Source of the DNA: Rhabditophanes sp. KR3021
Taxonomy: Eukaryota > Nematoda > Chromadorea > Rhabditida > Alloionematidae
Direction of reading: 5' to 3'
Assembly: GCA_963281155.1 (NCBI GenBank)
Contig: CAUJLY010000002.1
Span: forward strand, 4,030,001 to 4,094,000
Length of the DNA stretch: 64,000 nt
The notes beneath the pieces were generated by a model. It did no database searches and was not told the origin of the DNA. It saw only the letters and a program-made list of their open reading frames with translations. Below are positions 20,872 through 33,379 of the stretch, one piece after another. Within the stretch, counting starts at the first letter, position 1, and each line of letters begins with the position of its first letter. A program made the position numbers and the translations under genes.

Positions 20872-23800
20872 TTAAGTCAATTTTTGATTTTGACACAAAT
20901 CGTAGTATAGTCCTCTTTTCTCTAACAGTTGTTGATGAGTTCCTGAAACGAAGAATATTATTATTGGTGTAGTTAATATTTTAAATAGATGTGCAAAATA
21001 CTGTGTACAAACTGTTCTTTAGTACTTTGCAGATTCAAAATATGAATATAGTTGAAGGCATTTTATGTGTCATAATGTTTAAACATTAATTTTATTTTAT
21101 TGCTCATTTATTTCAGTCGGAACAACACCGAACTCTATTGTGGTTCTATGGAATCTAAAATGACGGGCAAACCAATGAAAAAAAGGACGAAGCTGCTTGT
21201 GCGTTGAATTAGCAAGACCACCTAGTTGTAAGATGTATAGAACTGTCAGGAGTATCTCTTTTGGGGGAAATGAACCTTTTGTTAAAAGAAGTATGTTTTA
21301 AAGACTTTACTAACTTATTAATTATTTTCTTTCAGATGGAGCTAATTTTGGTAGTGAGAAAGCGGATAAAAAGGAAGGTGTCTTGATGGCAGATAATATG
21401 ATGGATTTGTTGGAAACGTTTCTTAAGTCTTTTAAAAGGGATTCTGGAATGACCCAAGAACCAGCTTCGTTATTATTCTTTGGTTGCAAAAATTGCTTTT
21501 ATAACTATAAGCAATATGGTTACTCTACTGATTCAGTTCATTCTAAGCTCCTCACAACATCTTCTACACATGCGATGTGGATTCCATTTTTAGGAATGAA
21601 GTTATAAGACCTATTCGTTGTATCATGAGTAGCTCATTGTTTCCTGACGTAATTGAAGGAGATTCCATAAATGAAGTAAAAGGAGTTTGTTTCTAACTAT
21701 AATGTAGGCGACAAATTTTGGTGATGAGGAAGCCTACAAAGTTGAAGTGGGAGAATCGGAAAAGGGAAAAAATAAAACGGCCGTGCTCATGTTAAGTTAC
21801 ACCCCACTTTCTTCACAGGAATAGTCAAGATATCTGCTTATGAAAGAATGATATCAAGAATGGAAGATAAAGAATCTATGCATGGGACAACTGCAACTTT
21901 TATAAAATTATCTATAAAGCAAATACTAACAAGTCTTTGGGATCTGCTTAATACTTTGTGGTGTGCCACTAAAAAAGAATTTGCAAAAAAGTGCTGAATT
22001 GCTATTTCTGCGCTTCAACGGGCTCGACTACAGATCACATGAATAACTTCCCATGTGATCAATTAAAAGCCTGTGGCGTTTATCAGATGATACATGCAGA
22101 TATCACTGAAGCTGAATTGGAAGTACTTGTCTATGTACGTGAGAGTCTCAACATTAAAGATAGGATGGGAAAGCACATGGTACCCTACAATAGAAAAGTA
22201 AATTGGAGTCCTTGGACTGCTGCAGCGACAATGTCACAAATAGTGATTTGGGCAACCAACTTATGATATCGTCATGCAAATGTTTCTTGGAAAAAAGATC
22301 AAGTCGGTCAGATCATATTTCAAGAATTCTTAGATGCCAGTCAACGATTTAATTTAAGAAATTTTCCATGGGTTCCTAAATTACTCATTAAATTTAATTT
22401 TTATTCTTTTTTTAATTTAATAAAATCAGCATTGTTGTTCCCATGTTTTACCTGATTCGGAAATTTTTCCTTGGTTTAATACAACAATCAGGTCGTAATT
22501 TTGGATTGTGGACAATCTATGAGCAATGGTGATTGTGGTTCTTCCAACGGATGCTTTGTCAAGTGCTTAAATGTTTGTAGACGGATTAATATTGTTCGTT
22601 TAAATGTAAATTTTAGGTAAAGTATACCAAGGGTATATTTTTTGAATTTTAATATTAGTTACTTCAAATTTGTTGTCGTTTGTAATATATTTACTTAACT
22701 TATTACGTTTACTAATTGCTGTCTCTTTATTTTAGTCGTCCACTCACTCAAACAGAAGTAAACTATGGAGAAAGATGATGTTCAGAACGAATTTAAAAAA
22801 GTCTCAAAGTAAAAAGGAGAAAATGACTTTGCCTTTTAGAATAAAACAGCTATCTTATGAAACTACTGGAAAGGAGCCACCGATTGTTGATGAAAGATTG
22901 CTGTCTGTAGGAAAAAAAAGATCCATCCGCAAAGGGTAAGTTATTCCTTTTAAATAATGAATAATTGTTTTGTTCTAGACCAGCCACACCAACCAACTCA
23001 TTCTTTTGGTTTGCACAACAAGTTGGTGACTCTGATTTGACTGAACATGAGAAGTTTCTTTGAAGAAGTCGCCAAACGTTGAAGTGCACATGGATGAAAT
23101 GGAAAAGGAGTTTACTCAAACTGCTGATTTCCAAAAGGCTTTCGTCAATACAACTGAAGCACTTAAATTAAGAGAACAGTTGACTGGGTAATTCGTTCAA
23201 ATAAAATCTATTGTGAGGAAACTTTGGATGACGTCACGAGATTGCAGTATTTTGCTGCCATGCTTGCTGTTTACGATATATCCACTTTATCCTATGGGTT
23301 TACTCGGATGATGATTTCCAATCCCACAGAAGTAATAAACACATAGCGCTTTCTAAAACGCATCAAAAACTATTCCATCATTTCTTTCACGTATTAACCA
23401 AGGATGCTGACTTCAAAACGGAAACTGTCAAAATTGTTTTGCTGCTTAGGAATGCGATTGACCACTACAAGATGTTCAAGGAGATCGAAGGCGATGATCA
23501 AGAATTAGAAAAGTGGGAAATTAGACTCGAGCTTAACCAAATCTTGGTGTTACCCAATAGTACTGATTAGTACTGATGATGCAAGAATAATGCCTGTGTT
23601 TGAGAAAAAGATGAAAATTGGGTGTTGTGTGAGCATAGTTGTTTCTGATCAAAACAAGGAGCTGAATACTAGAATGAAGAGCATTATCAATTTTATGGAC
23701 ACATGCCTGGTCATTCCTACGGTGCTGGGTTATTATGATTATGAAATTAATGGTCTTCTTTGACAAAATTGGAGAAGAAGCATTTAGTTCACTCTTTAAA

Positions 23801-26800
23801 AGAGCTCTTAACAAGAAAGCGATCAACAGCCGTGAAAAGAATAGATACTGCGAGCACTGCAAAAATTACTCTTCTCAGCCTGGTCACTTCGCCAACGCTA
23901 CACGGCTTTGAAAGCTCAAAGAAAGGAGGCTAGAGAAGCAACAAAAGACTACAGAGTTACTCAATTGATGGATTTGCCAATTAAAGAAACTGCTAGTGGT
24001 GTAGGACAAATGAATTTTTACGTTATCAAGACTAAGGGTAGAGAGTATGACGGAGTTCGGACCTACAATGCTAATAATGAATTTTGGGAGGTCTGATGTT
24101 CAACACGATCAAAAGTACATTTGTACTCTTAGGAAGGTGATGACAGAAGGAGTCAAGAATAGACAAGATCCATCCAGCCAAAACTCTCTATTGTAAGTTG
24201 CCAGTACCTACCAAAGAACTTGGTGACAACTTGGAGTATATTCTTGTGGAAAGATTCAACCACCGGACCACTAACTGCGATCATGGTAAGTGCTCTATGC
24301 TGACGTTTACCTTCTCAATTCTGTCAATGGCTGTGCAATTGCTGACATCTTGACCAAAAAGATGTTCAAACTCAAGATGACTAATGAATAATTTAATTAT
24401 GTTTTGATTCCCATTTAAATACTTTTGGTTTGATAAAAAGTTACCTTCTTGAACAATTTTTTCACTTGTGCCCTAAAAATAATTATAAACATTAAGATAA
24501 TTGAATGAAACTTCAGTTACTACTCAATAGAAGTAGTAATTGCAATCAGGCGGAAACGCTTACATCTAAGGCTGCTGTACATTCATCCAAAAGCAAAATA
24601 CATCCTCCTCTAAGAAGATTTCTGCACAATGCTAATCTTGATTTTTGGCCACCACTTAAGTTTCCCCCCTTCTCCAAGACAATGGTGTCAAAACCAAGTG
24701 GCAAAGTTAAGATAAAATCATAAATGTTTGATTGTTTTGCTGCTTCCACTATTTGTTGATGACTAATATTCTTGTGTTCAGAACCATAAATTAAATTGTC
24801 TCTAATTGAACAATTAAATAAGAATGGTTGTTGTTCTACATAAGCAACTGCTTCTCGAAGGCACTTGATGTTGATATCTAAAGGGAAACACATTAATATA
24901 TTAAGAATGGATGAGTGTGTCTAAGACAGTTTTAAAAGATTATCATGAGTTGAAAATAATTAGTAAATGTTATTTAGGGTAATTTGCAGGAGATTATTAT
25001 GAGCTCATAATAGTTAGTAAATGATATTTAAGTCACTTTCTAGAAGATTATTATGGACTTAAAATAGTTGATAAGCACTATTTAAGACGGTTTCCAAGAG
25101 ATTATTATGGTCAAAATAACTGTTAATTACTGTTTGAGGCAATCTCCAAGAAGTATTATGATTTTTTTAAATGTTAATAGGGACCTTGAATTGCAAAAAC
25201 TATTAATTGATATGTTTAAATAGTATTTGAATCTAAAAAATCGTGCTCAAAACACATTCAACGTCGTGAATGTCAACAATTACGTAAAGCTGAACAAAAC
25301 TTCAATCAAGGATTCAAAGCTTAAAGTGTATTGAATGATATTTGGCCAGAAAGACACAATCCATCAGCTGCCAATAAAGCCTATATATAGTTCTTTATAG
25401 ACCCAAGAGCTGCTGAAAAATGTTAACTATCCACAATGTCTTTGATTTGTTTGATAAGACAGTCTGCTACGTGGGTGAAGTCTGAACTAGAACAGAATGG
25501 ATGTACACTACTATAGATACAACACTAAATTGGAAGACAATGATCTACTCGATAGGAAGGAAATGAGAATGCATGAAATGATCATGGCCGGATTTGAAAT
25601 TATTGTCTTTTATAGTTTTTAATTTCATTCCATAAATTACCTAAAATAAAAAAAATTAGTTAAGGTTATAAAAGAGATTTGAACACCTTGAATTGCATAT
25701 CCATCGATCTTGATTATCCCCCTTTTAAAAGAATAAAAGCGCTCGATTAGTTGCATGATTGTGCTTTTGCCTTGTCCTGAAAATCCCACAATGGCTACTT
25801 TTGAACCTTGTTTAATGTCCAAACTTAATCCATCCAATACTTTGACATTTTTTCTTGTCGGATAATTGAAGTGAACCTTGCTAATCTTAATATTCCCTTT
25901 CAAAGTTGCTGTAAATAAAAATAAAGCTTTAATTTCCAGAATAATAAATGTATGTAAATATAAAAGGAAACTCTGTACGAACAAGGAATGTAGTCAGGAG
26001 TTCCGTTTGATCGAGCCACGGTCAGAAAGTCTTAAGAACATGACAAGGCAGTAACAGCATCTGAAACGATACGAGCTCGCAAAACCAAAGTTGCAGTTAA
26101 AAAATCTATTACTCCCTTGGCAGAAATAAAACGACTTAATGATATTCGTCTTAGGAAAAAATGAATATACTTAACACTTTCTATTTAATAAATAAGTATT
26201 ACTCATAATTGCTTATTTCTTCTAAACAATTTTCCACTCTTTAAAATTTTTAACTTTAGCTTTAAGACAAAATAAAAACCTGTAAATCCTTCATCTGATA
26301 GAGAATCTATTTTGGTTGGGTATTCAATCAAATGGAAAATTAAAGCTCCCGCAAGCCGTGCTTTGACAATGTCTGGTATAAAAGATGAGATTTGTCCGAC
26401 TCTAAATAATGAAATATTAAATAAACTAAATACATACGTATCAAAGTTAACATACCCTTGACCGCAAAATGAAATTAAGAAAAATACGTTAAAAACTTGT
26501 AATGGACGCATAACACCGTTGTGAACAAAAATTGAACCGATCCAGAAACTTGTTGCATACATAAAAAACATCAAAGATTGACAAAAAGCCTAAACATTTT
26601 CATAATTATTAAGCAATACACAAAAATAAATAGTTCGTTTTTTAAGTAATTTTGCATTATTCTAATAAAAAAGCTGTGTCTTATGTTTTTCTAACTTATT
26701 ACAGTTTAGCACTATTCTAACTAATAAGGTTCATCTCATGTTCCTTTAGCTTACTATACGTTAGTACTATTCAAATAAAAAAGCCTTCGCTCTTGTTTTG

Positions 26801-29800
26801 CTACCTTCATCTAAATAACTTAACTCATGGTAAGCATGAATAACTGTAGTATTTTAATTACTCAAATGAATAAGTATTTTAGATTTTTAACCAAAACTCA
26901 CAAAAACAAGACCGTAACTATGCCGCAACTTCATGTTATTTTTATAAGGTTGTTCAAGTTTAGCGCAATATTGGGCATGGAATTCCCTTTGTTTGTTAAG
27001 TCCTTGGACAGTTTTGACATTCTCAACTGCTTCCGAAGCAATCTTTCCTGCTTCTTCTAGTTGTTTAGTATCTCTCAATTGTTTACCCATTCTCATCTGC
27101 ATTTCAAAGTAACCTGCTGAAATCATCAGTGGAATGACAATCGTTAAAATCAAGGCAAGCTGCCAGCCCATATAAATTGCCACGCTTAATGAAGCCACGA
27201 AAGTCACAAGTGCACTAAACAGCAACGGTAGTCTAGTGAAAACAAAGCGTATATTTGGGACCTCTGTTGAAAAACGAGTGCTAAGTTTTCCAGTATTATG
27301 TCTTTTATTGTCGTAAAAAGAAATGTCCTGCCGAAGCAAATTTTTGAAAGTTTCAAATCTAGAAAGTTAAATTTATAAAATACATAATGTTTGTAAGGTT
27401 ACCTTAGCTTTTTGGTTAGACCTTCGCCTGACCGACCAAGTCCAATGCAGGAGCCAACAAATGCAAACCCATACACCAATCCACAAATAATAAACATCGA
27501 TGCCCAGAATAGTGAATCTGGTCCAAGTTGTTCTGGGGATTCACTGAAAACCGTAAACATTTGAGAGTAAACAACAGCAAAAAGTGGCGTTACTAGTCCA
27601 TTAACGCAAGAACAAAATGATCCGAAGAAGAAGCTACCCCAATTATTTGCATTAAACTTGAAAATCTTTCCAATTGTAACAGGTTTAATATTAGCTTCCT
27701 CGATTTCATCAGAATAACTTGAAATACTTAAAGCGGATTTGTCAGAAGTATAGGTGGATGTGGTTGTAGCTTTAGAAACAACAGTGGATGCTTTGTGTTT
27801 TCTTGAGACAGTAGTCGAAGTTTCCTCATCGTCAATATGACGTTCTGCAATAACTGATTCTTTTTGAGCATTAATTTTTTGAGCCATCACCATTTGGTAA
27901 TAGTCTCCTTCGGTGTTTCTGATCAACTCGTTATGTGTTCCAGACTGGATGATGTTGCCATTCTTGAAAACGTAAATATTATCATAGTCCTTGATGGTTG
28001 ATAATCTGTGTGCAATGGCAATTGTTGTTCTTCCAATGGATGCTTTGTCAAGTGCTTCAATGTTTGTAGACGGATTAATATTGTTCGTTTAAATGTAAAT
28101 TTGAGGTAAAGTATATACCAAGGGTATATTTTTTGAATTTTAATATTAGTTACTTCAAATTTGTTGTTGTTAACTTATTACGTTTACTAATTGTTGTCTC
28201 TTTATTTTAGTCGACCACTCACTCAAACAGAAGTAAACTATGGAGAAAGATGATGTTCGGAACGAATTTAAAAAAAGGAGGAAATGACTTTGTCTTTAGA
28301 ATAAAACAGCTATCCTATGAAGCTACTGGAAAGGAGGCACCGATTGTTGATGAAAGATTGCTGTTTGTAGGAACAAAAGATGCATCCGCTAAAGGTAAGT
28401 TATTTATTTTAACTAAGCTGCTCTTTCTTTAGAAAGAATCTTTATTTCTACGTTTGAAGATTCACTAAATTTGAAAATGGCTAATATCTCTTCCGAATTT
28501 GTGAATAATCTGATGCCTAGTCAAGTTAAGAAAATAGGCACCGTGTGAAGGCTGTCATTGCTGCCGAAGAAGTTGGTTACAAACTGGAAAGACGTGCCAC
28601 TCCGAAATTTAAAAAATCTAAGTTTAAATGTAAGAAGTGCCATCTGAAGAACTTTCCGAATCTCATTCTGAAGCAAAGAAATGCTCCGAAGAAGTCCATG
28701 GTACACACTGCAAGTTGGTTATCAATGATTATAGTGGATTGACTAATGAATAATTTAATTATCCTTTGATTCCCCATTTAAATACTTTTGGTTTGATAAA
28801 AAGTTACCTTCTTGTACGATTTTCTCACTAAAAAATTATTAGAATGATTATTAAAAATTGTTAAAAAAATTGTAAAATATATAGTAAATGAGATTTTGCC
28901 AGTAACATACCTATTTGAATCTATAATTAAAGAGGATTAGTTATGAAAAAGAAAGTTAAAATTTACCGAGCGATGCTGTAGCTTCATCGAGGATGATAAT
29001 TTTTGGTTGACGAATCAAAGCCCGTGCCAAACAAATTCTTGACACTTGCCCAAGACTCAATGAAAAACCACGTTCTCCACATCTAGTTTCAAGATGTTGG
29101 GGCAACTTTTCAATGAAATCTAAGGCATTCGCTTGCTTACACGCTTGCAATACTTCGGCCCTTGTAACAACTTGGTCCTTTCCAGCTCCTAATAGAATAT
29201 TCGACATGATTGATCCATCAAAAAGTACTGGATCTTGGGATACAATACTAACATGCTCTCTTAATGCGTTAACGTTTAGTTGTTTCAAATTGTGGCCATC
29301 TAATAGAATCTCGCCTGACTCAGGGTCGTAGAATCGAAGAAGGAGATTTATCAAAGTTGACTTTCCACATCCTGAAGTTCCACAAAAACCGATTCTTTCT
29401 CCCGCTTTAATGGAAATACTTACGCCTTTAAGAATGGGAATGTCTTTTCTTGATGGGTAACGGAAATGAACATTTTTTATAAGGATATCTCCTCTGACTT
29501 CATGCAATTTTACACCCTCCTCACTGTAAGGATCAATGTGTGGTTTGGAATTCAAAACCGTGATTGCTTTTGATGCGGCTCCTTTTGCGACAGAAAGATG
29601 GTTAAAATAGGGCAAGGCAACACCTAGTGCTGTACTTCTGAAATACAAAACAAATGATTGGTGGAAATGTATTTTTGAAAGATCTTACCCTGACATCACA
29701 GACATCATCACAATGATGACAGCACCTTTATCAGTAAATGGTTCCTCAATCAATCTTTGACAAGCAAAGTAAAATGCGACTGCATATGAACAATACATGC

Positions 29801-31951
29801 AAATTTGTGCCAAACTTACACCAATTCCAAGGTAGAAGTATTTGATATGGCCTGCTAATCTAGCTTCTTCTAATGCATGGTCATATCTTTTCAATTCACG
29901 TGCCCCACCATTCATAGCTTGCACAGTTCTGATATTACTGAACACTTCTTCTGATATGGCTCCCGCTTTTGCATAGACATCTTGTTCAAGTTTGGTTCTC
30001 GAAGCTAGCATTTTTCCCATCCAAGCACCAGTCAATGCAATAAATGGTGTGAATACTAGCATGATCAAAGACAGTTTAAAATCATAATACAAGCCAATCG
30101 AAATTCCACAGATAAAGGCTGAGATGTTTTGGATCAACAATGAAACTTTGTCGCCACTTCCCTGAAATAGATTAAATTAAAATAAATTGATATAGAGTTC
30201 TTGATTTGTGGGATTACCTCTCTCAATCTCCCTAAATCGTCGGTTAATCTAGTCGTGAGACTTCCGGTGTTTTGATCATCAAACCACTCAATGCTTTGAC
30301 GTAAAACGGCTGCAAGGTATCTGTGCCTTAGTTGATTGACCAATCTTTCAGAAAATCCTTCCCACATCGATATTTGTAGATAGCCGGTGGCTAAAACCAA
30401 AGTTCCTAATCCAACATAATACAAACAATATGTTGTGACTGATTTATCAAATTCCGCAGGTGAGATTGTGTCTGTACCATTATTGATACTATTCGTTACC
30501 CAATATGAATTTTCAGCCTTAAGAAAGATATTTGTCATTGATCCCATGACAACACTAAGTAGAGGGAACCCTGCTCCCTGTATTACTAAAAAATATTATA
30601 AACAATAGTCAAAAACTCCAGTCATTTTTTATCGAAGTTTAGCTTTGGCTTCCAACGCACTTTTGAATTGGGAATTTATATTCCATGCCCAACATAACAT
30701 CATATCAAACCATTGGCCGTAATATGAGGGTAGACTTAAAGCAAGTATGTTAAATTATAAGAGAGATGCTTCAGACACATGTTAATCAAAAGGATATTCA
30801 ATACGAAAAGCATATGATAATCTTAAAGGAGACAAGTCTAGATATTACAGAAAAAAATACTTCATTATAAAAATCCGTCAAAACCACACTCACCGTGTTG
30901 AGAAGCACATAATCAAGGCTTTGGGAAATGAAGATTATGATTTGTTCGAAATCTATTGTGGAAAGCAGTACTCTAACCTTCCATCCAATCATTTCCACTT
31001 TTAGCTTATTGTTTTTTTAAGTTATCCTGTTTGAAAAAGATTTTTTTATTTTTATTAATAATGTTTTCTAGGAAAACAACTCCCTTCAGTTGGAAATGCC
31101 GTCACAACGTTGGGAGGAGAAACGCTCATTTGAGTAGCTAAAGTTCCCATAAGTAGATTAAACCAAAAATTAAATTCAAATATTTTAAGTTTAATAAACT
31201 ACATAAATGACAATGAAATTAACCCCTTTGTTATGATTTTTTACATAGATAAACAGTGTTGCCTGTTTCATAAAATTGTGTATAATAATAATTGCAATAC
31301 AATTAGCAAAAAATGTATTTTAGTATTTTTATAACCTGTCTAATAAGATTTAGACTTTAAATTGTGCATACTTATTGAAGAAGCTAAAACTTTTACAATC
31401 TACCTATTGTACTTAAAATTGATCAAAAATACTTGGTTGCTTTGAATAAAAATTTGAGATAATTTATCATACTTCTATTTTAAGGGGTTTTTTAAATAAT
31501 AACAAATATTAATCTTGTTATTTTGTAACAATTTTATTTATAGGAAAACTTACCTGCTGCCATCGTTCCAACTGTCATAAGAAAATAATCATATGGCTTC
31601 AAGTATCCGAACTACAAAGACGTCAACAACAATTAATTATTCAATTTGTTATCAAATGTTTAGAACAAACAACTTTGCTACAATTATAAATGCGTATTTG
31701 GAAATAAACAAGCATTTACATAAAAAATAATATGCATTCACAAATAAATATTTGTAGCAAGTTGGCTGTAAACAAATTATAATAATTTTGTATCCACTTA
31801 CAATTCCGTGTGACCTATTTGAAGTAACATTTGAAGCTCCGTACTTACTTGCCACAGCGTCATAACAGCTACTTTCATCAATTTCAAAGGTTTCTTTTGT
31901 CAATAGTGGCTTTCGCTCACCTTCCTTTTGACCTTTTTTTGTTAACCTCAT
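20872..31951 (-). CDS. P-glycoprotein, full ABCB-type transporter
   Basis: CDS complement(join(20872..20942,22452..22565,24445..24472,24564..24877,25687..25908,26280..26401,26456..26589,26902..27358,27403..28054,28808..28827,28911..28920,28967..29637,29689..30161,30218..30573,31554..31611,31802..31951)), 1283 residues, the expected size for two TM domains and two ATPase domains. It exports hydrophobic compounds across the plasma membrane. NBD1 has Walker [10 protein letters not shown], Walker [11 protein letters not shown] and H-loop AHRLST, but its signature reads LSLGQ instead of LSGGQ. NBD2 has [22 protein letters not shown] and AHRLST. A Ser/Thr-rich linker lies around 27700-27930. One exon is 10 bp long (28911-28920). 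The start of the exon ending at 30573 is chosen for phase, and a missed short exon in the 30574-31553 intron is possible. Several introns contain plus-strand decayed coding sequence. Confidence 0.93.
21110..22340 (+). pseudogene. Plus-strand decayed coding sequence in the last P-glycoprotein intron
   Basis: Antisense to the host gene. Open pieces at 21383-21607 ([20 protein letters not shown]) and 21991-22266 ([20 protein letters not shown]) are separated by stops and frame changes. A TTTCAG acceptor-like site (21330s) and other intron-like seams suggest an original multi-exon gene. The protein is not recognised. Confidence 0.4.
22530..22975 (+). repeat. Duplicated block, copy A left part (pairs with 28025-28400)
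   Basis: Nearly identical to 28025-28400 through the exon encoding [10 protein letters not shown], its intron edge and the start of the plus-strand decayed gene. Shared long stretches include GACGGATTAATATTGTTCG and CCAAGGGTATATTTTTTG. The right ends also match: 24380-24445 with 28743-28808, both holding TTTAAATACTTTTGGTTTG. Confidence 0.85.
22740..24395 (+). pseudogene. Decayed gene, copy A, in the NBD2 intron of P-glycoprotein
   Basis: The sequence begins MMFRTNLKK, then [20 protein letters not shown] and, after an intron-like GTAAGT...TTCTAG seam, [20 protein letters not shown]. Frame-shifted pieces follow: [39 protein letters not shown] and [20 protein letters not shown]. The 3-prime part includes [20 protein letters not shown]. 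Helical, heptad-like pieces suggest a BAR-type or other coiled-coil protein, but that is only a guess. At least four frame breaks make it a pseudogene. A shorter copy with matching ends sits in the equivalent NBD1 intron (28025-28808). Confidence 0.5.
24922..25160 (+). repeat. Degenerate tandem repeat of about 55 bp in a P-glycoprotein intron
   Basis: Five recurrences of GATTATTATGG-like sequence are spaced about 54-55 bp apart (near 24935, 24990, 25045, 25099, 25150). Each is preceded by a TTTCCAAGA-like and followed by an AAAATAGTTAGTAAATGATATTT-like segment with substitutions. Confidence 0.65.
25230..26165 (+). pseudogene. Further plus-strand decayed coding pieces in P-glycoprotein introns
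   Basis: In the 24878-25686 intron a plus-strand piece reads [19 protein letters not shown] to a stop, followed by frame-broken sequence. In the next intron a piece at about 26050-26164 reads [20 protein letters not shown] through to a stop. The first resembles the nested gene in the UBA5 intron ([11 protein letters not shown]). No intact gene is present. Confidence 0.35.
26652..26820 (+). repeat. Degenerate tandem repeat of about 57 bp in a P-glycoprotein intron
   Basis: Three related units begin TATTCTAATAAAAAAGCTG, TATTCTAACTAATAAGGTT and TATTCAAATAAAAAAGCCT. Each continues with a TCTTATGTTTTTCTAACTTA-like stretch. Divergence is considerable. Confidence 0.55.
28200..28745 (+). pseudogene. 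Decayed gene, copy B, in the NBD1 intron of P-glycoprotein
   Basis: Starts [20 protein letters not shown] and [20 protein letters not shown] with an intact first exon ending at a GTAAGT donor, then loses its frame. It is shorter than copy A (22740-24395) because a central part is absent. Both ends match copy A closely, including TCGACCACTCACTCAAACAG and, at the right, TGACTAATGAATAATTTAAT. Confidence 0.55.
30620..31010 (+). pseudogene. Plus-strand decayed coding piece in the P-glycoprotein TM1 intron
   Basis: A plus-strand frame at about 30825-31004 reads [20 protein letters not shown] and [20 protein letters not shown] to a stop. An upstream piece reads [20 protein letters not shown] in another frame. 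It looks protein-coding in origin but is broken. The family is not recognised. It lies in the 980-bp intron between the exons ending at 30573 and 31554. Confidence 0.35.
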
Positions 31952-32675
31952 CTAAAACAATCAAAATATTATCTATCTACTGGCAAATCTTTTTCGATTA
32001 ATGGGAGAATGTCAATTTGCATTAATTATGGACAAATAAAATGAATAATAATTGTGCATATCGATAACAAAATGACTAAATTAAAAGCGACAGTTGGTGA
32101 TATCTCAAAAACAATGAAAGTATTAAGCTATTATTATGTTTGAAATAAAAAAGATGCTTATCATAATAAAGTTTAGAATCAGTAAATATGAGTGCAAATT
32201 TAAGAATAATAATAAATTTTGAGACAAACGCATCCTTCTTAATTATGACGACGATACAAATATGTTAAGATTGTTCATTCTTTGGTTCTTTTAATATAGA
32301 TTTTAATCAAACAGATAGCTAGTATCTTCAATTAAAGACGAGCAATTATTATTACTTTTGATAGCTTCAACTAAGATCTGTCTGATGTAAAAGATTGTTT
32401 ATAATCATGATCTTTTTTGCCTTAAAACAATTCCATACGCTAAAAAGATAGTTTGTAATCAAGACCTTTCTTGCCTCTAATTTATATGCATTATAAAGTC
32501 GAATAAGCTGTGATATGTGTTGAAATGAGTACTTTAAACTACAAAAGAGTGTTATAACATATCTATTTATTAGAAACTTTAACGTCTTTATTAATTTAAA
32601 TAAGAATCCTTGTTGCTAAGCAAACATTTTATTTGGCAGAATGTTATTGAGTAGGAATTTCTAAAAGGGAACAAA
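31952..32675. other. Intergenic stretch upstream of P-glycoprotein
   Basis: The 5-prime flank of P-glycoprotein meets the 3-prime end of the minus-strand secreted-protein gene. A+T-rich, no gene seen. Loose repeats of GATCTTTTTTGCC / GACCTTTCTTGCC occur near 32410 and 32465. Confidence 0.5.
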
Positions 32676-33379
32676 TCAACATAAAAAATACACAAAGTAA
32701 TAGTAAACTTGCTCGTTCTTTTGAATAGACTTGATAGCATGGACAGGTAATCGAGTAATTCGTTTTCGTTTAAATGGAATTTCCAGTAGTTGATAAGGAT
32801 TAGAAGAATCTCCCATTTGATTAAATTTATCAAATAAATTTTGTTCTTCGCTTTCTGTAAAATGTCGGTTTTTAAATGTTTCGTAGTATTCAATGCTACT
32901 TGAGGTGTCAACTGTATCGGGTATTTCTTTGACAAAACATTTGTGTGCAGCAAATCCAGGATTTCGGTTTTGGCAGCATTCGTGTTTTATTCTAAAGGAA
33001 ATAATTTATTACCCTCATAGATAAAATAAAATTACAAGTTCGTATTTCCGCTCTGAATGGCTGATATAAAATTAGTTTTGCCACCACACGATGATTCCCC
33101 GTTGTAATATTTACATCTTATCTTTTTCTGATTATATAACCCTAAACAAACGTTTACTTGATCGCAATACATCTTGACCGTATACTTTCCAATATACGAA
33201 GCTATCAAAATTTGGTTTTGGGGGCAAGTAAAAGTAATGCTCTCAATCTGGTGTAGCACAGTGAGAGAAGATAAGATTATGAGAATATTTGTAGGAATGA
33301 TAGATGGTCTTTTTCTAGACAAAGACAGTTTAAAAAAATAATTAAAATGCATTTTTACATTCACGAACGGAGAGACCAA
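32676..33379 (-). CDS. Secreted cysteine-rich protein (possibly hedgehog-related wart type)
   Basis: CDS complement(join(32676..32991,33036..33379)), 219 residues; the splice is in phase (TT|A) across a 44-bp intron. A hydrophobic segment PTNILIILSSLTVLHQIESI (about residues 29-48) is the likely signal peptide or anchor. A second in-frame methionine nine codons in is an alternative start. The exported part is cysteine-rich: FTCPQNQ, YCDQVNVCLG, RCKYYNGESSCGG and HECCQNRNPGF, then KCFVKE. After that comes a charged, cysteine-poor tail with a basic PFKRKRITRL patch. The C...C...CGG...HECC arrangement recalls the N-terminal wart domain of nematode hedgehog-related proteins, but this is from memory and weak. 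No Hint/Hog domain follows. Confidence 0.65.
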
